Positions 48,904 to 60,811 of a stretch of 64,000 nt of DNA are shown here, in pieces. A program made the position numbers and the translations under genes. Position 1 is the first letter of the stretch. The number at the start of each line of letters is the position of its first letter. Source of the stretch: Arabidopsis thaliana (Eukaryota; Streptophyta; Magnoliopsida; Brassicales; Brassicaceae); NCBI RefSeq assembly GCF_000001735.4, contig NC_003071.7, positions 9,231,151 through 9,295,150 of the forward strand, given 5' to 3'. The notes beneath the pieces were generated by a model that was not told the origin of the DNA, did no database searches, and saw nothing but the letters and a program-made list of their open reading frames with translations.

Positions 48904-50473
48904 ATGGTAGATCAAAATAAAGCATTTGGTTGGGCGGCCAACGACGAATCGGGCGTCCTCTCTCCATTTCATTTCTCTAGAAGGTTCCTTTCGTAACTTT
49001 CGTTTACTTTTGAGTTTTGAGAACACACTTAATTAGTCTTTGATTATCTTTCACAAGTGTTGTATGTTTTGGTGTCATAATATTGCAGAGAAAATGGTGA
49101 GAACGATGTAACAGTGAAGATCTTGTTCTGTGGTGTTTGTCACTCTGATCTTCATACCATCAAGAACCATTGGGGATTCTCTCGTTACCCCATTATTCCC
49201 GGGTATTCTCATTACTTGCCATTTCTCTTATCAATGCTCCCAAATATTCTTATTTCCTTTGTTGGAGATTTTATTAGCTTTATAGAATAAGAAATGTCTA
49301 AGGTTTGGATTAAAATTATATTGGCTAGGTGTTGACCCTCTCCGTACGATTAGGGCTTAGCAGTTTTGAGCATTGGACAAGTTCCGCTATTATTAATTTA
49401 TTACTGATTATTAACAACTATACTTTTGTTAATTTGCTAGGCATGAAATCGTTGGAATAGCAACAAAAGTTGGGAAGAATGTGACAAAGTTTAAAGAAGG
49501 AGACCGAGTAGGAGTAGGCGTAATAATCGGTTCATGCCAATCATGTGAATCATGTAACCAAGACTTAGAAAACTATTGTCCTAAAGTCGTTTTCACATAC
49601 AACTCTCGTTCCTCTGACGGAACCAGCAGAAACCAAGGTGGTTATTCCGACGTAATTGTTGTCGATCACCGCTTTGTCCTAAGCATTCCCGATGGTTTAC
49701 CAAGCGATTCAGGCGCGCCGCTGCTCTGTGCTGGAATCACTGTGTACAGTCCCATGAAGTATTATGGCATGACTAAAGAATCAGGGAAACGTTTAGGTGT
49801 GAATGGACTTGGTGGACTTGGTCATATCGCTGTTAAGATTGGTAAAGCCTTTGGTTTAAGAGTTACTGTGATTAGTAGGTCATCAGAAAAAGAGAGAGAA
49901 GCAATTGATCGGCTTGGTGCTGATTCGTTTCTTGTTACAACGGATTCTCAAAAGATGAAGGAAGCGGTTGGAACTATGGATTTCATTATCGATACGGTAT
50001 CAGCAGAACATGCTCTATTACCGTTGTTTAGTTTGCTTAAAGTGAATGGAAAGCTTGTGGCTTTAGGCTTACCGGAGAAGCCACTCGACCTGCCAATTTT
50101 CTCTCTAGTTCTCGGTAAAGAAAACGATGATAACCCGTTGTTATAAGCTGTGAATCTATGTTTGACGTGTTGTGGCAGTAACTGTTAGGGTTTTTGGTGT
50201 TTTGTTTTAGGAAGGAAAATGGTGGGAGGAAGTCAGATTGGAGGGATGAAGGAGACACAAGAGATGCTTGAGTTCTGTGCCAAGCATAAAATCGTTTCGG
50301 ATATTGAGCTCATAAAGATGAGTGATATCAACTCTGCGATGGACCGTTTGGCTAAATCTGATGTCAGGTACCGGTTCGTGATCGATGTGGCCAACTCTTT
50401 ACTCCCTGAGTCGTCAGCTGAGATTTTAACGGAGCAGGTGGACCATGGAGTCTCGATCACGTCTAGATTCTGA
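48904..50473 (+). CDS. CAD2: cinnamyl-alcohol dehydrogenase family, zinc-dependent
   Basis: Exons at 48904-48983, 49089-49202, 49441-50114 and 50211-50473 give 376 residues. It is a medium-chain dehydrogenase reducing hydroxycinnamyl or related aldehydes with NADPH. Catalytic zinc ligands: Cys in [10 protein letters not shown] and the GHEIVG motif. The structural zinc loop is [15 protein letters not shown]. The Rossmann motif is [20 protein letters not shown] near residue 187, with VISRSSEKE where NADP-specific members carry a Ser. The C-terminus is complete ([15 protein letters not shown]). It belongs to the broader CAD class rather than the core lignin pair (CAD4/CAD5), so its natural substrate is unsure. 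At2g21730 by order; paralogue CAD9. Confidence 0.93.
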
Positions 50474-50835
50474 GATTTTCTTGAGCATGGTTACAAAATC
50501 ATGAATCCGTTTTCTTGTTGGACTTGTTACTTGTCTTTTCTTTCTATATGTTCTGTTCCCTGTTTTTTTCTGTTAATTGTTTAGAAGCAATGAAACTATG
50601 ACTTTTCTAGGGTTTTGCAAAAACATGAATCTACTAGCTTGTTTTACAAGTTACTTGAATAGAAACTTTCTCTGTTCTTACTATGCTCTGTTTCTTGGCA
50701 ACACTGTTTTTGTTCTTTGTCCAGGTATAAATTATAAATGCGGTTTTAGTCACACGGAAAAATCCAAAGGGAGATGCCATTATATCATTTAAAAACCATA
50801 TATTATAACAAAATCATTACTGGAGTTTGCATACA
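50474..50835. other. convergent 3' regions of CAD2 and EC1.2
   Basis: 3' untranslated sequence of both genes; the small plus-strand open frame 50577-50792 has no domain. Confidence 0.5.
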
Positions 50836-51213
50836 TCAAAGTTTCACAGAGGAAGGCGCCGGAGAAGAACCACCGGAATTTGGAGATTGACAGAAACCAC
50901 GAAGAACGTTGGTTTCATCAGAGGTAAAGCCTAGAGACGTGAGCATCGCAGGCCAACAATCGGTGGTGATGACCTCGACGGCTTGACAGCAATCGACGCC
51001 GAGTTTGGTTTCACCGTTGAGGAAGAAGAGAACGATTTCGTTGGTGCATGATTTGAGCTCATAAAGTGCGTTCCAACACTCCATTAGTCCTCCTCCGTTG
51101 AGTCTTGCCGCTATGTTTGTGGAATCTTCCGTCTCCGGGAGAGTTCTTCCGGAGATGTTGAGAACGAGGAGGATAGCGATGGTGGCAAAGAGGAAACTTG
51201 TGTTAGAAGCCAT
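50836..51213 (-). CDS. EC1.2: EGG CELL 1 secreted cysteine-rich protein
   Basis: Single exon, 125 residues. The signal peptide MASNTSFLFATIAILLVLNI has probable cleavage near residue 24. Six cysteines are arranged as in the EC1/prolamin-like family: MECWNALYELKSC, DCC, DCWPAML, GFC. The two EC1 signature stretches are present: EIVLFFLNGETKLG and the GFTSDETNVLRGFC end. EC1 proteins are stored in egg-cell vesicles and released when sperm arrive, which prepares sperm for fusion (HAP2/GCS1 redistribution); the five genes act redundantly. A TATA-like box lies about 80 bases upstream. About 1 kb from its tandem copy EC1.3 on the same strand. At2g21740. Confidence 0.95.
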   Translation of the reverse strand: MASNTSFLFATIAILLVLNISGRTLPETEDSTNIAARLNGGGLMECWNALYELKSCTNEIVLFFLNGETKLGVDCCQAVEVITTDCWPAMLTSLGFTSDETNVLRGFCQSPNSGGSSPAPSSVKL

Positions 51214-52216
51214 TATTCTTTCTTTTTGGGGTTTTTGTTTTGTTTTGTTTTGTTTTGCGATGATTGAGTTACGAGAGTTCTGTTTTTATATTGTGGTTTT
51301 GGATGGATTCGAAGCTTAGTGGTGATTTAAGAGTAATTAAAAAGTTGGATTAGTGGGAGGAATGGGAAAGGATTGACGGTAAATAGTCACTTAATCATGA
51401 AACGTTAAAGCATTTGACTGTAGAAACGTATTTAGTATATATTGGCATGTTGAATCAGTAGCGCTCCTATTGGAGACGAAGGTTTAACGTCGTGTTACAG
51501 AAAGTGAACCAATGCTTTTGTAATAAACTCATTGAACTTTATGCTATATACTGTATATGGTTTTTACTACTCATTGAACTTTATGCTATGTTTTCTTTAA
51601 ACTCCTTGTATAAATATATTTCTTAGGAATTACTTTTAAATTATGTACAAAGACATGTATTACAGAAAAATTTCATGTTGTAATCTAAATAAGATGCTAT
51701 AGTGTTGTCGATGTGTCATGTGTGTCACTATCCATCATTAAACATGTGGTAAAATTACAGTCTATAACCATCATCTAGATCAGATATATCTTTTTAAGAA
51801 TTTAAACTTATGGTCAAATTTTCACAATCTCGAATACAAATATACAAGAATGTATATTCTCAAGTCTCCTAGTTTCTCTGTTATTTGCATCTTTTGTGAC
51901 TTACAAACTATGATAACTTTTATAAAATAGATATAATTAGCTATCTTCTTGGACAAGTTACCTCTCTTAGGTTGTTTCTGTTGTTTACTATGCTCTGATT
52001 CTTAACAAAAAATGGTTTATTTTGTTCTGATAATGGTTTTAAGCTATTCCAGCTCAGTGGATCTCTGTCCTTGTATAAACGCAATGATAAACCAAACGCA
52101 AATGCTTTTATTCCAAACTCAAAATCAGTGAACAGACATTTTCTCACCATACATTCATAGAAAGCTATATATTATAACCATTACTAATGTCTTCTTACGT
52201 CAGCGAGGAACATTTA
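51214..52216. other. EC1.2 promoter region
   Basis: One kb between the two EC1 genes, AT-rich; it must contain the EC1.2 promoter and the EC1.3 3' region. CTCATTGAACTTTATGCTAT is repeated near 51527 and 51571. No other gene. Confidence 0.55.
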
Positions 52217-52594
52217 TCAAAGTTTGACAGGGGAAAGAGCTGGAGAAGAACCGCCGGAGTTCGGAGATTGACAGAAACCACGGAGGACATTGGTTTCCTC
52301 CAGTGTAAAGCCAAGAGAAGTAAGCATCGCCGGCCAACAATCAGTGGTAATGACATCAACGGCGTTGCAGCAACCGTAGCCGAGTTTGGTCTCACCGTTG
52401 AGAAAGAAGAGAACGATCTCATTAGTACATGACTTCAGCTCGTAGAGTGCATCCCAACACTGCATCAGTCCTCCTCCGGTTAGTCTAGCCGCTATGTTGG
52501 TGGAATCCGCCACGGGCGGGAGTGCTCTGCTGGAGACGTTGAGAACGAGGAGAAGAGTGACGGTGACAAAGAGGAAACTTGTGTTAGAAGCCAT
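52217..52594 (-). CDS. EC1.3: EGG CELL 1 secreted cysteine-rich protein, tandem copy
   Basis: Single exon, 125 residues, with the same length and cysteine pattern as EC1.2 (MQCWDALYELKSC, GCC, DCWPAML, GFC). The two proteins differ at about two dozen positions, mostly in the signal peptide and the region just after it; the EC1 signature stretches are unchanged or nearly so. Synonymous changes are frequent, so the tandem duplication is not very recent. TATA-like TTATAAATA lies about 70 bases upstream. At2g21750. Same role as EC1.2 expected. Confidence 0.95.
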   Translation of the reverse strand: MASNTSFLFVTVTLLLVLNVSSRALPPVADSTNIAARLTGGGLMQCWDALYELKSCTNEIVLFFLNGETKLGYGCCNAVDVITTDCWPAMLTSLGFTLEETNVLRGFCQSPNSGGSSPALSPVKL

Positions 52595-52883
52595 TGTGTT
52601 TTCTTTTGAAGATTTTGTGTTGTATTGTGTGATGGTTTAGAGGATTTGGTAAGAGCTGCTATTTATAATACTGTGATTATGAAAGGATTTTTGAGGTTTA
52701 ATTATGATTAAAGATGGTTTTTAGTGGAGGAAGTGGGAGAGGGCAGAGAGTTAATGATTTTACTTAAATCTTAAATCATGTAACTTAGAGAATGATTGAA
52801 TAGGTGGTCTTAACGGAAAGATACAAGCGAAGAGTCAATGGTTACTTGATAAATATAGAAACTTTGAAGATTGTATAACAAGA

Positions 52884-52955
52884 GTGGCTGTAATACAGTG
52901 GTTAGTATTCTACGTTGAGGCCGAAGGGACCTGGGCTCGATTCCCAGCAGACACA
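52884..52955 (+). tRNA. tRNA-like gene derived from tRNA-His, anticodon GAG
   Basis: 72 nt with acceptor stem GTGGCTG / CAGACAC (one mismatch), A-box region AGTGGTTAG, anticodon arm CTACG-TTGAGGC-CGAAG (one mismatch), and a perfect T-arm CTGGG-CTCGATT-CCCAG. The body closely follows plant tRNA-His, including GTTG-x-GGCC around the anticodon and the GACCTGGGCTCGA 3' half. The anticodon triplet at 52917-52919 reads GAG where tRNA-His has GTG, which would decode Leu CUC. The stem mismatches suggest a pseudogene, but the pol III B box is intact. Confidence 0.65.
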
Positions 52956-53686
52956 CTATCTTTCATCATAATGTCTTCCAACACTTTTAGCTTCATCCAC
53001 TTATGCACCTAACGCTTCTTCTCTCTATATGACACATACAGGTGGACACATAGAGGGAAAGTCAGCTTTTTTCTTTTCTAATTTGTCTCCAGAAGTTTTA
53101 CCATATTCTCCGCTTTCACTCAAATCTTTTACAGAGATCTTTTCATCTCAGTGAGCTTTCACTTTCTTTCATCCTCAACTTCAGATTTTTGTCTCCCGTA
53201 TAGTTTTTGTTGTTGTTGTTGTTGTTATTTTCTCTTTCTCTCTGTGTTCCGTGTGTCTTTCTCTAAACCCTAGAATTTCACATTGCTTCTGTGTCACTCT
53301 TCAAATTTCTGAATAGATTTGATCACAAAAACGTAAAAAGGGTTTTCGTATTTTGTGGAATCACATTGCTTCTGTCAGTCTCCAATTTCTTTGACCCGGA
53401 AATATTGTTTCTTTTTTTCCCTTTTTCTTTTGTAAATTTGGGATTTTTTCGGAGCTTTTATTTTTAGTTATTGAAAACAAAAAAAATACCAAAAGGCAAG
53501 ACTCGGACTCAGTGGTTCTCCTTCTCCCTTTTATCTAGTGTGACTGCGCATTTCTTGTAATGGGAGTGCAACCGTCTGGATCCATTATCCGGGTAGGGTC
53601 AGACCCGTTCATGTTCTCTGAGCTGAAGAATCTGTAAAAAGATACACTTTTTTTCTGTTTTTGTGATCTGATCGGACTAGTGAATC
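52956..53686 (+). other. CESA9 promoter and leader
   Basis: CT-rich leader-like sequence from about 53040 with GTTGTTGTTGTTGTTATT near 53207. It contains short upstream ATGs (for example ATGGGAGTGCAACC near 53559) before the CESA9 start. Confidence 0.5.
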
Positions 53687-56600
53687 ATGAACACTGGAGG
53701 GAGACTCATTGCTGGGTCTCACAACAGGAATGAATTCGTTCTCATTAACGCCGACGACACTGCCAGAGTAAGATTTCTCAATTTTGTTTTTTTTTTCTTT
53801 TGAGAAAAAAACAAGAATGTATCTTCTGTTTGGATCGATCTGGGTTTGGAGATTGAATCTGCGTTTTCTAAAACAGAAGTCTTTATGGAAATTTCACCTG
53901 CTTTTTTGTCTCGAAATATTGCATGATTTATACGTGTCGGATATGATCAATGAGACAAAAGTTAGTGTCAGTTTCAGACTCATCTCCATGCGGTTTGTCA
54001 GCTTGTTGAGTATTTAAATTCGTTTGTCATTTGTTGTGGATTCCAAGAAGTTGCATACACAGTATTGTTAATTAATGGAAAAAAGTTTAAAACTTTATGA
54101 AGTTTTGTTAAGATTTAGTATCAGGAGCTTTGTTAAATGATATAATAAGATTGATCTTGTTTTGTTACTATGAATGAATGTGGCAATGTGTACAGATACG
54201 ATCAGCAGAAGAACTGAGTGGGCAAACTTGTAAAATCTGTAGAGATGAGATTGAGTTAACAGATAATGGTGAGCCATTTATCGCTTGCAACGAATGTGCT
54301 TTCCCTACGTGTAGACCGTGCTATGAGTATGAAAGAAGAGAAGGAAACCAAGCTTGTCCTCAGTGCGGAACCCGATACAAGCGTATTAAAGGCAAGAGAC
54401 ATTTTCTTCTCTGTATTTTTATCTCAACACTTGCTTTGAGAAAAGTGGATTGATTTTTATGTTGTAGGTAGTCCAAGGGTCGAAGGGGATGAAGAAGATG
54501 ATGACATTGATGATCTGGAGCATGAGTTTTATGGAATGGATCCTGAACATGTTACTGAAGCTGCGCTCTATTATATGCGTCTTAACACTGGTCGTGGTAC
54601 TGATGAAGTGTCACACTTGTATTCAGCTTCACCAGGCTCTGAGGTTCCTCTTTTGACGTATTGTGATGAGGTCAGACTTCATGATCGATTTTCTGTGTAC
54701 ATTAATGTCGAAATTCCTACGGTGTGATGATTCTTTTGATATACATGTTTTAGGATTCTGATATGTATTCGGATAGACATGCTCTTATCGTGCCCCCATC
54801 TACGGGTTTGGGGAACAGAGTCCATCATGTGCCATTTACAGATTCTTTTGCATCTAGTATGTGTTACTCATAAGCTCTATCTCAAAATGCTATCGTTTTG
54901 TATGAAGTTGCCTCCTGATGAAGAAACCCACATGTTGTTACAGTACACACAAGACCCATGGTTCCTCAGAAGGATCTTACAGTTTATGGATATGGAAGTG
55001 TTGCATGGAAAGACCGTATGGAAGTATGGAAGAAACAACAAATAGAAAAGCTACAAGTCGTTAAGAATGAAAGAGTAAATGATGGTGATGGCGATGGATT
55101 CATTGTTGACGAGCTCGATGATCCCGGGCTACCAATGTAAGTTGAAACCTTTTACTGCATTTTTGTTAGTAAAGAATTGTGTATATGTATTTTCTTGACA
55201 TTTCTTTGACGTGGTTCAGGATGGATGAAGGAAGACAACCTCTGTCACGAAAGCTACCCATTCGTTCGAGCAGAATAAACCCTTATAGGATGTTGATTTT
55301 CTGTCGGCTCGCCATTCTTGGCTTGTTCTTCCATTATAGGATTCTCCATCCGGTGAATGATGCATTCGGCTTGTGGTTAACATCGGTTATATGCGAAATA
55401 TGGTTCGCTGTGTCTTGGATTCTTGATCAGTTCCCAAAATGGTATCCCATCGAAAGAGAAACATATCTCGACAGGCTTTCTCTAAGGTATGAGAAGGAAG
55501 GGAAGCCATCAGAGTTAGCGCCTGTCGATGTCTTTGTTAGTACTGTGGATCCATTGAAAGAGCCTCCACTGATTACAGCAAATACGGTTCTGTCTATTCT
55601 CGCTGTTGATTATCCGGTTGAGAAGGTTGCATGTTATGTATCAGATGATGGTGCTGCAATGCTTACATTTGAAGCTCTCTCTTACACAGCCGAGTTTGCA
55701 AGAAAATGGGTTCCTTTCTGTAAGAAGTTCAGCATCGAGCCACGCGCTCCTGAATGGTATTTTTCACAGAAGATGGATTACTTGAAGCATAAAGTCGATC
55801 CCGCTTTTGTTATGGAACGCCGTGCCATGAAGGTTTGTTGTTTTATCCTTACAAAAAGAAAGGATCCATCCGGATTTGAACTAAAGCCTGATTCTTTTTG
55901 TCCATTTTTTTTGGTGGTGCTGTTGTTGCAGAGAGACTATGAGGAATTCAAAGTAAAGATAAATGCATTGGTTTCTGTATCACAGAAAGTTCCTGAAGAT
56001 GGTTGGACTATGCAAGATGGAACTCCTTGGCCTGGAAACAATGTCCGGGACCATCCAGGAATGATTCAGGTAATGATAATGTGATTATGATGATTCCTCA
56101 TATGTCATAGAACTGAAGCTTAATAAGAGATTTTTTACAATGGAAGGTTTTCCTGGGACACAGCGGAGTTTGTGATATGGATGGAAATGAGTTACCTCGT
56201 TTGGTGTATGTTTCTCGTGAGAAGCGACCGGGATTTGATCACCATAAGAAGGCTGGAGCTATGAATTCCTTGGTTAGGATCTGTTCCTTTTCATTTTTCT
56301 CTCTTTTGATTTCCCAAATTTCGTAAAACTAAACTCATTAACCTCTCTTGAAGATCCGGGTATCTGCTGTTCTCTCAAATGCTCCTTACCTTCTTAATGT
56401 GGACTGTGATCATTACATCAACAACAGCAAGGCAATTAGAGAAGCTATGTGTTTCATGATGGACCCGCAGTCCGGAAAGAAAATATGTTATGTTCAGTTT
56501 CCTCAGAGGTTTGATGGGATTGATAGACACGATCGATACTCAAATCGCAATGTGGTTTTCTTCGATGTATGATTTCCATGGAATTTGTCTTTGCGTTGTT

Positions 56601-58345
56601 CTATTTATGTTACAGCTCCCTTCTCATTGGTGTCTCTATGATTATAAACAGATCAACATGAAAGGTTTAGATGGCATACAAGGACCGATATATGTGGGGA
56701 CCGGGTGTGTCTTCAGAAGGCAAGCACTTTATGGATTTGATGCACCAAAGAAGAAGCAACCACCAGGCAGAACCTGCAACTGTTGGCCAAAATGGTGCTG
56801 TTTGTGTTGCGGTATGAGAAAGAAGAAGACAGGTAAGGTCAAAGATAATCAGAGAAAGAAGCCTAAAGAGACTTCAAAGCAGATACATGCCCTTGAGCAC
56901 ATAGAAGAAGGCCTTCAAGGTAATCATAATAATAAATAACTTTTTTTTGCTTATAGAGTAAAAAATCTTTATGTCATCCTCCTTTGGTTGATGATGTGGT
57001 TTTGATTTGCAGTGACAAATGCTGAGAATAACTCTGAGACTGCCCAACTGAAGCTGGAGAAGAAATTTGGTCAATCACCGGTTTTAGTAGCTTCTACTCT
57101 TCTGCTAAATGGTGGAGTGCCTAGCAATGTGAACCCAGCGTCTTTATTGAGGGAATCCATTCAGGTTATTAGCTGTGGCTACGAAGAGAAAACCGAATGG
57201 GGAAAAGAGGTAAGCAGAGCTATTTACTCTGTTCTCTTCTCTGTACTTAATGTGAAAGCTGATTATGCTTTTGGATGATATAATACTACACAGATTGGGT
57301 GGATTTATGGCTCGGTCACTGAGGATATCTTAACGGGTTTCAAGATGCATTGCCATGGATGGAGATCTGTATATTGTATGCCAAAGCGAGCGGCTTTCAA
57401 AGGTTCTGCTCCCATTAACTTGTCGGATCGTCTTCATCAAGTTCTACGTTGGGCACTTGGCTCTGTCGAGATTTTCTTGAGTAGGCATTGCCCTATTTGG
57501 TACGGTTATGGTGGTGGTTTAAAATGGTTGGAAAGATTCTCTTACATTAACTCTGTTGTCTATCCTTGGACATCCCTTCCTTTGCTTGTCTACTGCTCAC
57601 TTCCCGCCATTTGTCTACTCACCGGAAAATTCATCGTCCCTGAGGTAAACAAGCCATGATCATTAGTAGCTGTAGATCATTATGAAATCATAAGATCGGA
57701 ATCTTGAAATCGAAAGATCAAAACTTTGATGATGTTTCATTGATTTGTTACTTTTGACAGATAAGTAACTACGCGGGTATACTCTTCCTGCTAATGTTTA
57801 TGTCCATTGCGGTAACGGGTATACTAGAAATGCAATGGGGCAAAATAGGAATCGATGATTGGTGGAGAAACGAGCAGTTTTGGGTCATTGGAGGAGTCTC
57901 TTCGCATCTATTTGCTCTGTTTCAAGGTTTACTCAAAGTTCTTGCAGGAGTCAGCACGAACTTCACAGTCACATCTAAAGCAGCAGATGATGGAGAATTC
58001 TCAGAGCTTTACATTTTCAAATGGACATCTTTGTTGATTCCTCCGACTACTCTGCTGATCATTAACATCGTTGGAGTCATTGTCGGAGTTTCGGATGCGA
58101 TAAATAACGGGTATGACTCTTGGGGACCGCTTTTTGGGAGATTGTTCTTTGCGCTTTGGGTGATTGTTCATTTGTATCCGTTCCTCAAAGGGTTACTTGG
58201 GAAACAAGATAGAGTACCAACCATTATATTGGTTTGGTCGATTCTTCTTGCTTCCATCTTGACTCTCTTGTGGGTCAGAGTCAATCCGTTTGTGTCCAAA
58301 GATGGACCGGTCTTGGAGATCTGTGGTCTTGACTGTTTAAAGTGA
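53687..58345 (+). CDS. CESA9: cellulose synthase catalytic subunit
   Basis: Thirteen exons: 53687-53767, 54196-54391, 54468-54670, 54754-54856, 54944-55136, 55220-55832, 55932-56069, 56147-56272, 56354-56566, 56652-56919, 57013-57209, 57294-57644, 57761-58345; 1088 residues. It makes beta-1,4-glucan from UDP-glucose in the plasma-membrane rosette complex. The N-terminal RING-type zinc finger starts CKICRDEI (residue 39) and ends [13 protein letters not shown]. Two membrane helices follow, then the catalytic loop: SDDGAA (401-402), NVDCDH (568/570), TED (788) and QVLRW (826-830), then six helices. The class-specific region lies around residues 650-720 ([13 protein letters not shown], lysine-rich). 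Intron 2 (54392-54467) begins with GC. At2g21770, an isoform of the CESA6/2/5 group noted in seed coat; paralogue CESA2. Confidence 0.97.
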
Positions 58346-59903
58346 GAACTAGGTTTCTTTCTTTATAATAATAAGAAGAAAAAAAGCTGCAGTCTTGCAT
58401 GGTTAAAGATTGGAGAATCATGAAGAATACAAAACGGAGTTTTAACGATGGTACAATCTGATGATGATAATGATGGTGATGTGTGCTCTTTTAGTGGTGG
58501 GTAATGTGTAGACATAAAGAGCTCTGTGCAGTTTTTACGTGTTACGTTTTCTTTTAAGACCCTGAATGGATGCTGATTTTTGATTCAGTTTTTGAATTTA
58601 GATTTTAGTTTATAGATTTTAGATTTTAGTTTTAGATTTTTATTATTATATTTTTCTTTAAAAAACTCCAAAATTTTGGTTTTTTGGTTTTTGAGAAAAA
58701 TAACGTTGATTGAATAAAAACTAGATTTCCTAAATTTTAGGAGAACTAAAAAACTAAAATCATGAATGAAAAATTACAACAAAATAGTTTTTTTAAATTG
58801 TAGGGAAACCAAAATTTTAAAATCTTGATTGGTATGAAAACAAGTTTTTCTAATTATTTATTACAATCTTTTCTTCATTAATTCTTTTATTTGATTGTAA
58901 TAAATAATTAGGTTTTTTCTATAAAAAAATCTTTGTTAGTGTAACCAGTTATGGCCTTTCCTTAGATGATAATTATATAAATAAGCTCATCCTAAAAGTA
59001 GATTAAGTTTTATTTTTAAGTTATTTCTATTCCTTGGTTTGGTGATTTAACTTTCATTCTATTGGATCAAAAGTTATATACTCTCTCACATTATAATACT
59101 TCTGGTTACGAAGTTTTAAACTAGAAAGAATCAAAGAACCGTCTGTTGTTATTTTTGTTTATTACGCGCAAAACCGTACTCCGTACTCGTAACATGTTGG
59201 CGAAGAGCTTCGAACTGAGGGTTCGATCACTTCCGCAATACAAAATAACAACGGGGCGCGAGCCGTGCAAGAACGCGGGAATATAGCAAGCAAGCAGCAA
59301 GGTTCTTTAGGACTGTATAGTATGGTGGTGGTAATATCATCATCATTTGTAACAAGATACGGTCAAATATTTGCAAAACTTGTTTTTTCACAGATTCCAG
59401 AATCCTTCAACGAATGAGATTGTAACACGTGTAAGTGAGACAACTTAGGTGACAATTCCATATTTGGAGTCGGAATTTGGCTTACGTGGAACCCACCGAA
59501 ATCGTGTAATAGAAGTCAAACGCATCTATATCTGTGTTTAAGCTAAAAGTAAACCTCATTGAAGAAGTAACATAGGAAAGCTTTCGTAGCCGTCAGATCA
59601 ACCAGACAAAACGTCATATCGAGACAAAAACTTTCGACGGAGCAGATTCTACAGATACAATACACACGGTTTCACTGGATTTCGCCCCTCTCTCTTTAAA
59701 CAAAATTAAATAATATCAGAAGACACGTTCTTCTTCTTACGAAACCGACTTTGTAGTTTCTTCTTTTTTTCCATTACACAAAAACGAAAAAACGACAACA
59801 CAAAAACAAATAACAAAATCTTTTAAATAAAAAATAAATCGACTCTCGTGTTTGTTTAACTTCTTGTTTATTTTTCTTAGAGGTTAATTAATTTCTTCTC
59901 TAC
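58346..59903. other. spacer after CESA9; leader of the next gene
   Basis: No gene. TTAGATTTTAGTTTATAGATT-like repeats lie at 58598-58650. A hairpin with 19-bp exact arms is at 58850-58868 / 58893-58911. The sequence 59190-59290 is unusually GC-rich for this spacer. From about 59690 the sequence reads as the leader of the small gene at 59904. Confidence 0.5.
58850..58911. repeat. hairpin with 19-bp perfect arms
   Basis: CTAATTATTTATTACAATC at 58850-58868 is the exact reverse complement of 58893-58911, with a 24-base loop. AT-rich; it may be part of a decayed miniature transposon or a cruciform. Confidence 0.7.
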
Positions 59904-60242
59904 ATGAACGATCCAATGGGAGAAACAGGATTTTCTAGAGAATCGGCGCCGGAGATCGTGTTCTCGGAGACGGATATGGCTGCGGCTGAGCAGCTTATGC
60001 ATCTAAGCGAAGAAGAAACGGTTAGCTGTAGCAGCAGCACCGGCGGAGATTGCGGTGGCGGAGGCGGAGACAAGATAAAGCATGAATATGTTAGCTCGAG
60101 AATCGGAAACGAGCTAAACGACGGCGTACGAGGAAACTCTATTCTTGGCGTGGAGAAGAAGAGGAAGAGGACGGTGATGAAGGAAAAGAAGTTTCGATCT
60201 CTTGAGAGTATTTACAAAGGGACGAAGGAGATTAGGGATTAA
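59904..60242 (+). CDS. small plant-specific protein of unknown function
   Basis: Single exon, 112 residues, MNDPMGETGFSRESAPEIVF at the start. It has an acidic segment with AAAEQLMHLSEEE, a serine/glycine-rich linker (CSSSTGGDCGGGGGD) and a basic C-terminus (KKRKRTVMKEKKFRSLESIY). The basic stretch could be a nuclear localisation signal, and the AAEQLMHLSEE motif recurs in small plant proteins of this type. No enzyme or structural domain is seen. The long AT-rich leader ends just before the ATG. At2g21780 by order. Function unknown. Confidence 0.8.
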   Translation: MNDPMGETGFSRESAPEIVFSETDMAAAEQLMHLSEEETVSCSSSTGGDCGGGGGDKIKHEYVSSRIGNELNDGVRGNSILGVEKKRKRTVMKEKKFRSLESIYKGTKEIRD

Positions 60243-60811
60243 TGGAGGAAAGGGATCGGAGAGATGGTTAATTATATATCGTTTGTTAATTACTTTTGTT
60301 AATCGATGTTAGTAACCTCTTCAATGGTTTTTTTGGTGTGTGTGTATATTTCTAGTCCTTGCTTAATTTAACGTTGGAGCTGAAAATTTGTGATAATAGT
60401 TTTTGGAGATTTTCAGATGAAATCTGTAAATATTTTGGTTCTCATATATATTAGACGTGATGCTGTTTTTTGTTTTTCCCTAGTCACTTCGTTGCAAAAA
60501 TTAACAATTTTACTTTGGTTTTGGATCTGATAGTACATTCATTTTTTTCGTAAGATTTAAAAGTTTATTTACGTGCAAATGATTTCGTTTTGAATTTTTA
60601 AATTTTGAGTTCTATGATGTGCCAACTGCCAACTGAGATCATTTTTTTTTTACCTTTTCAAAAAGTATATATTCTACACAACAAACCAGACACATGCAAC
60701 ACCACCAAATATCTTAAAATTGTGGTGATGATTTTTATACTTACTGCAGTAAAGAAAAATCATAAATTTTATCATGTTCAACTAAAGGCATTTGAAGATG
60801 CCTCATGTGGG
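60243..60811. other. 3' region and spacer
   Basis: 3' untranslated region of the small gene and AT-rich spacer up to the LTR fossil. Confidence 0.5.

Noticed and set aside
59190-59290. GC-rich segment with GGGTTCGATCAC resembling a tRNA 3' half
   Set aside because: No matching acceptor or anticodon arm could be formed; possibly an organelle or tRNA scrap, but not supported.
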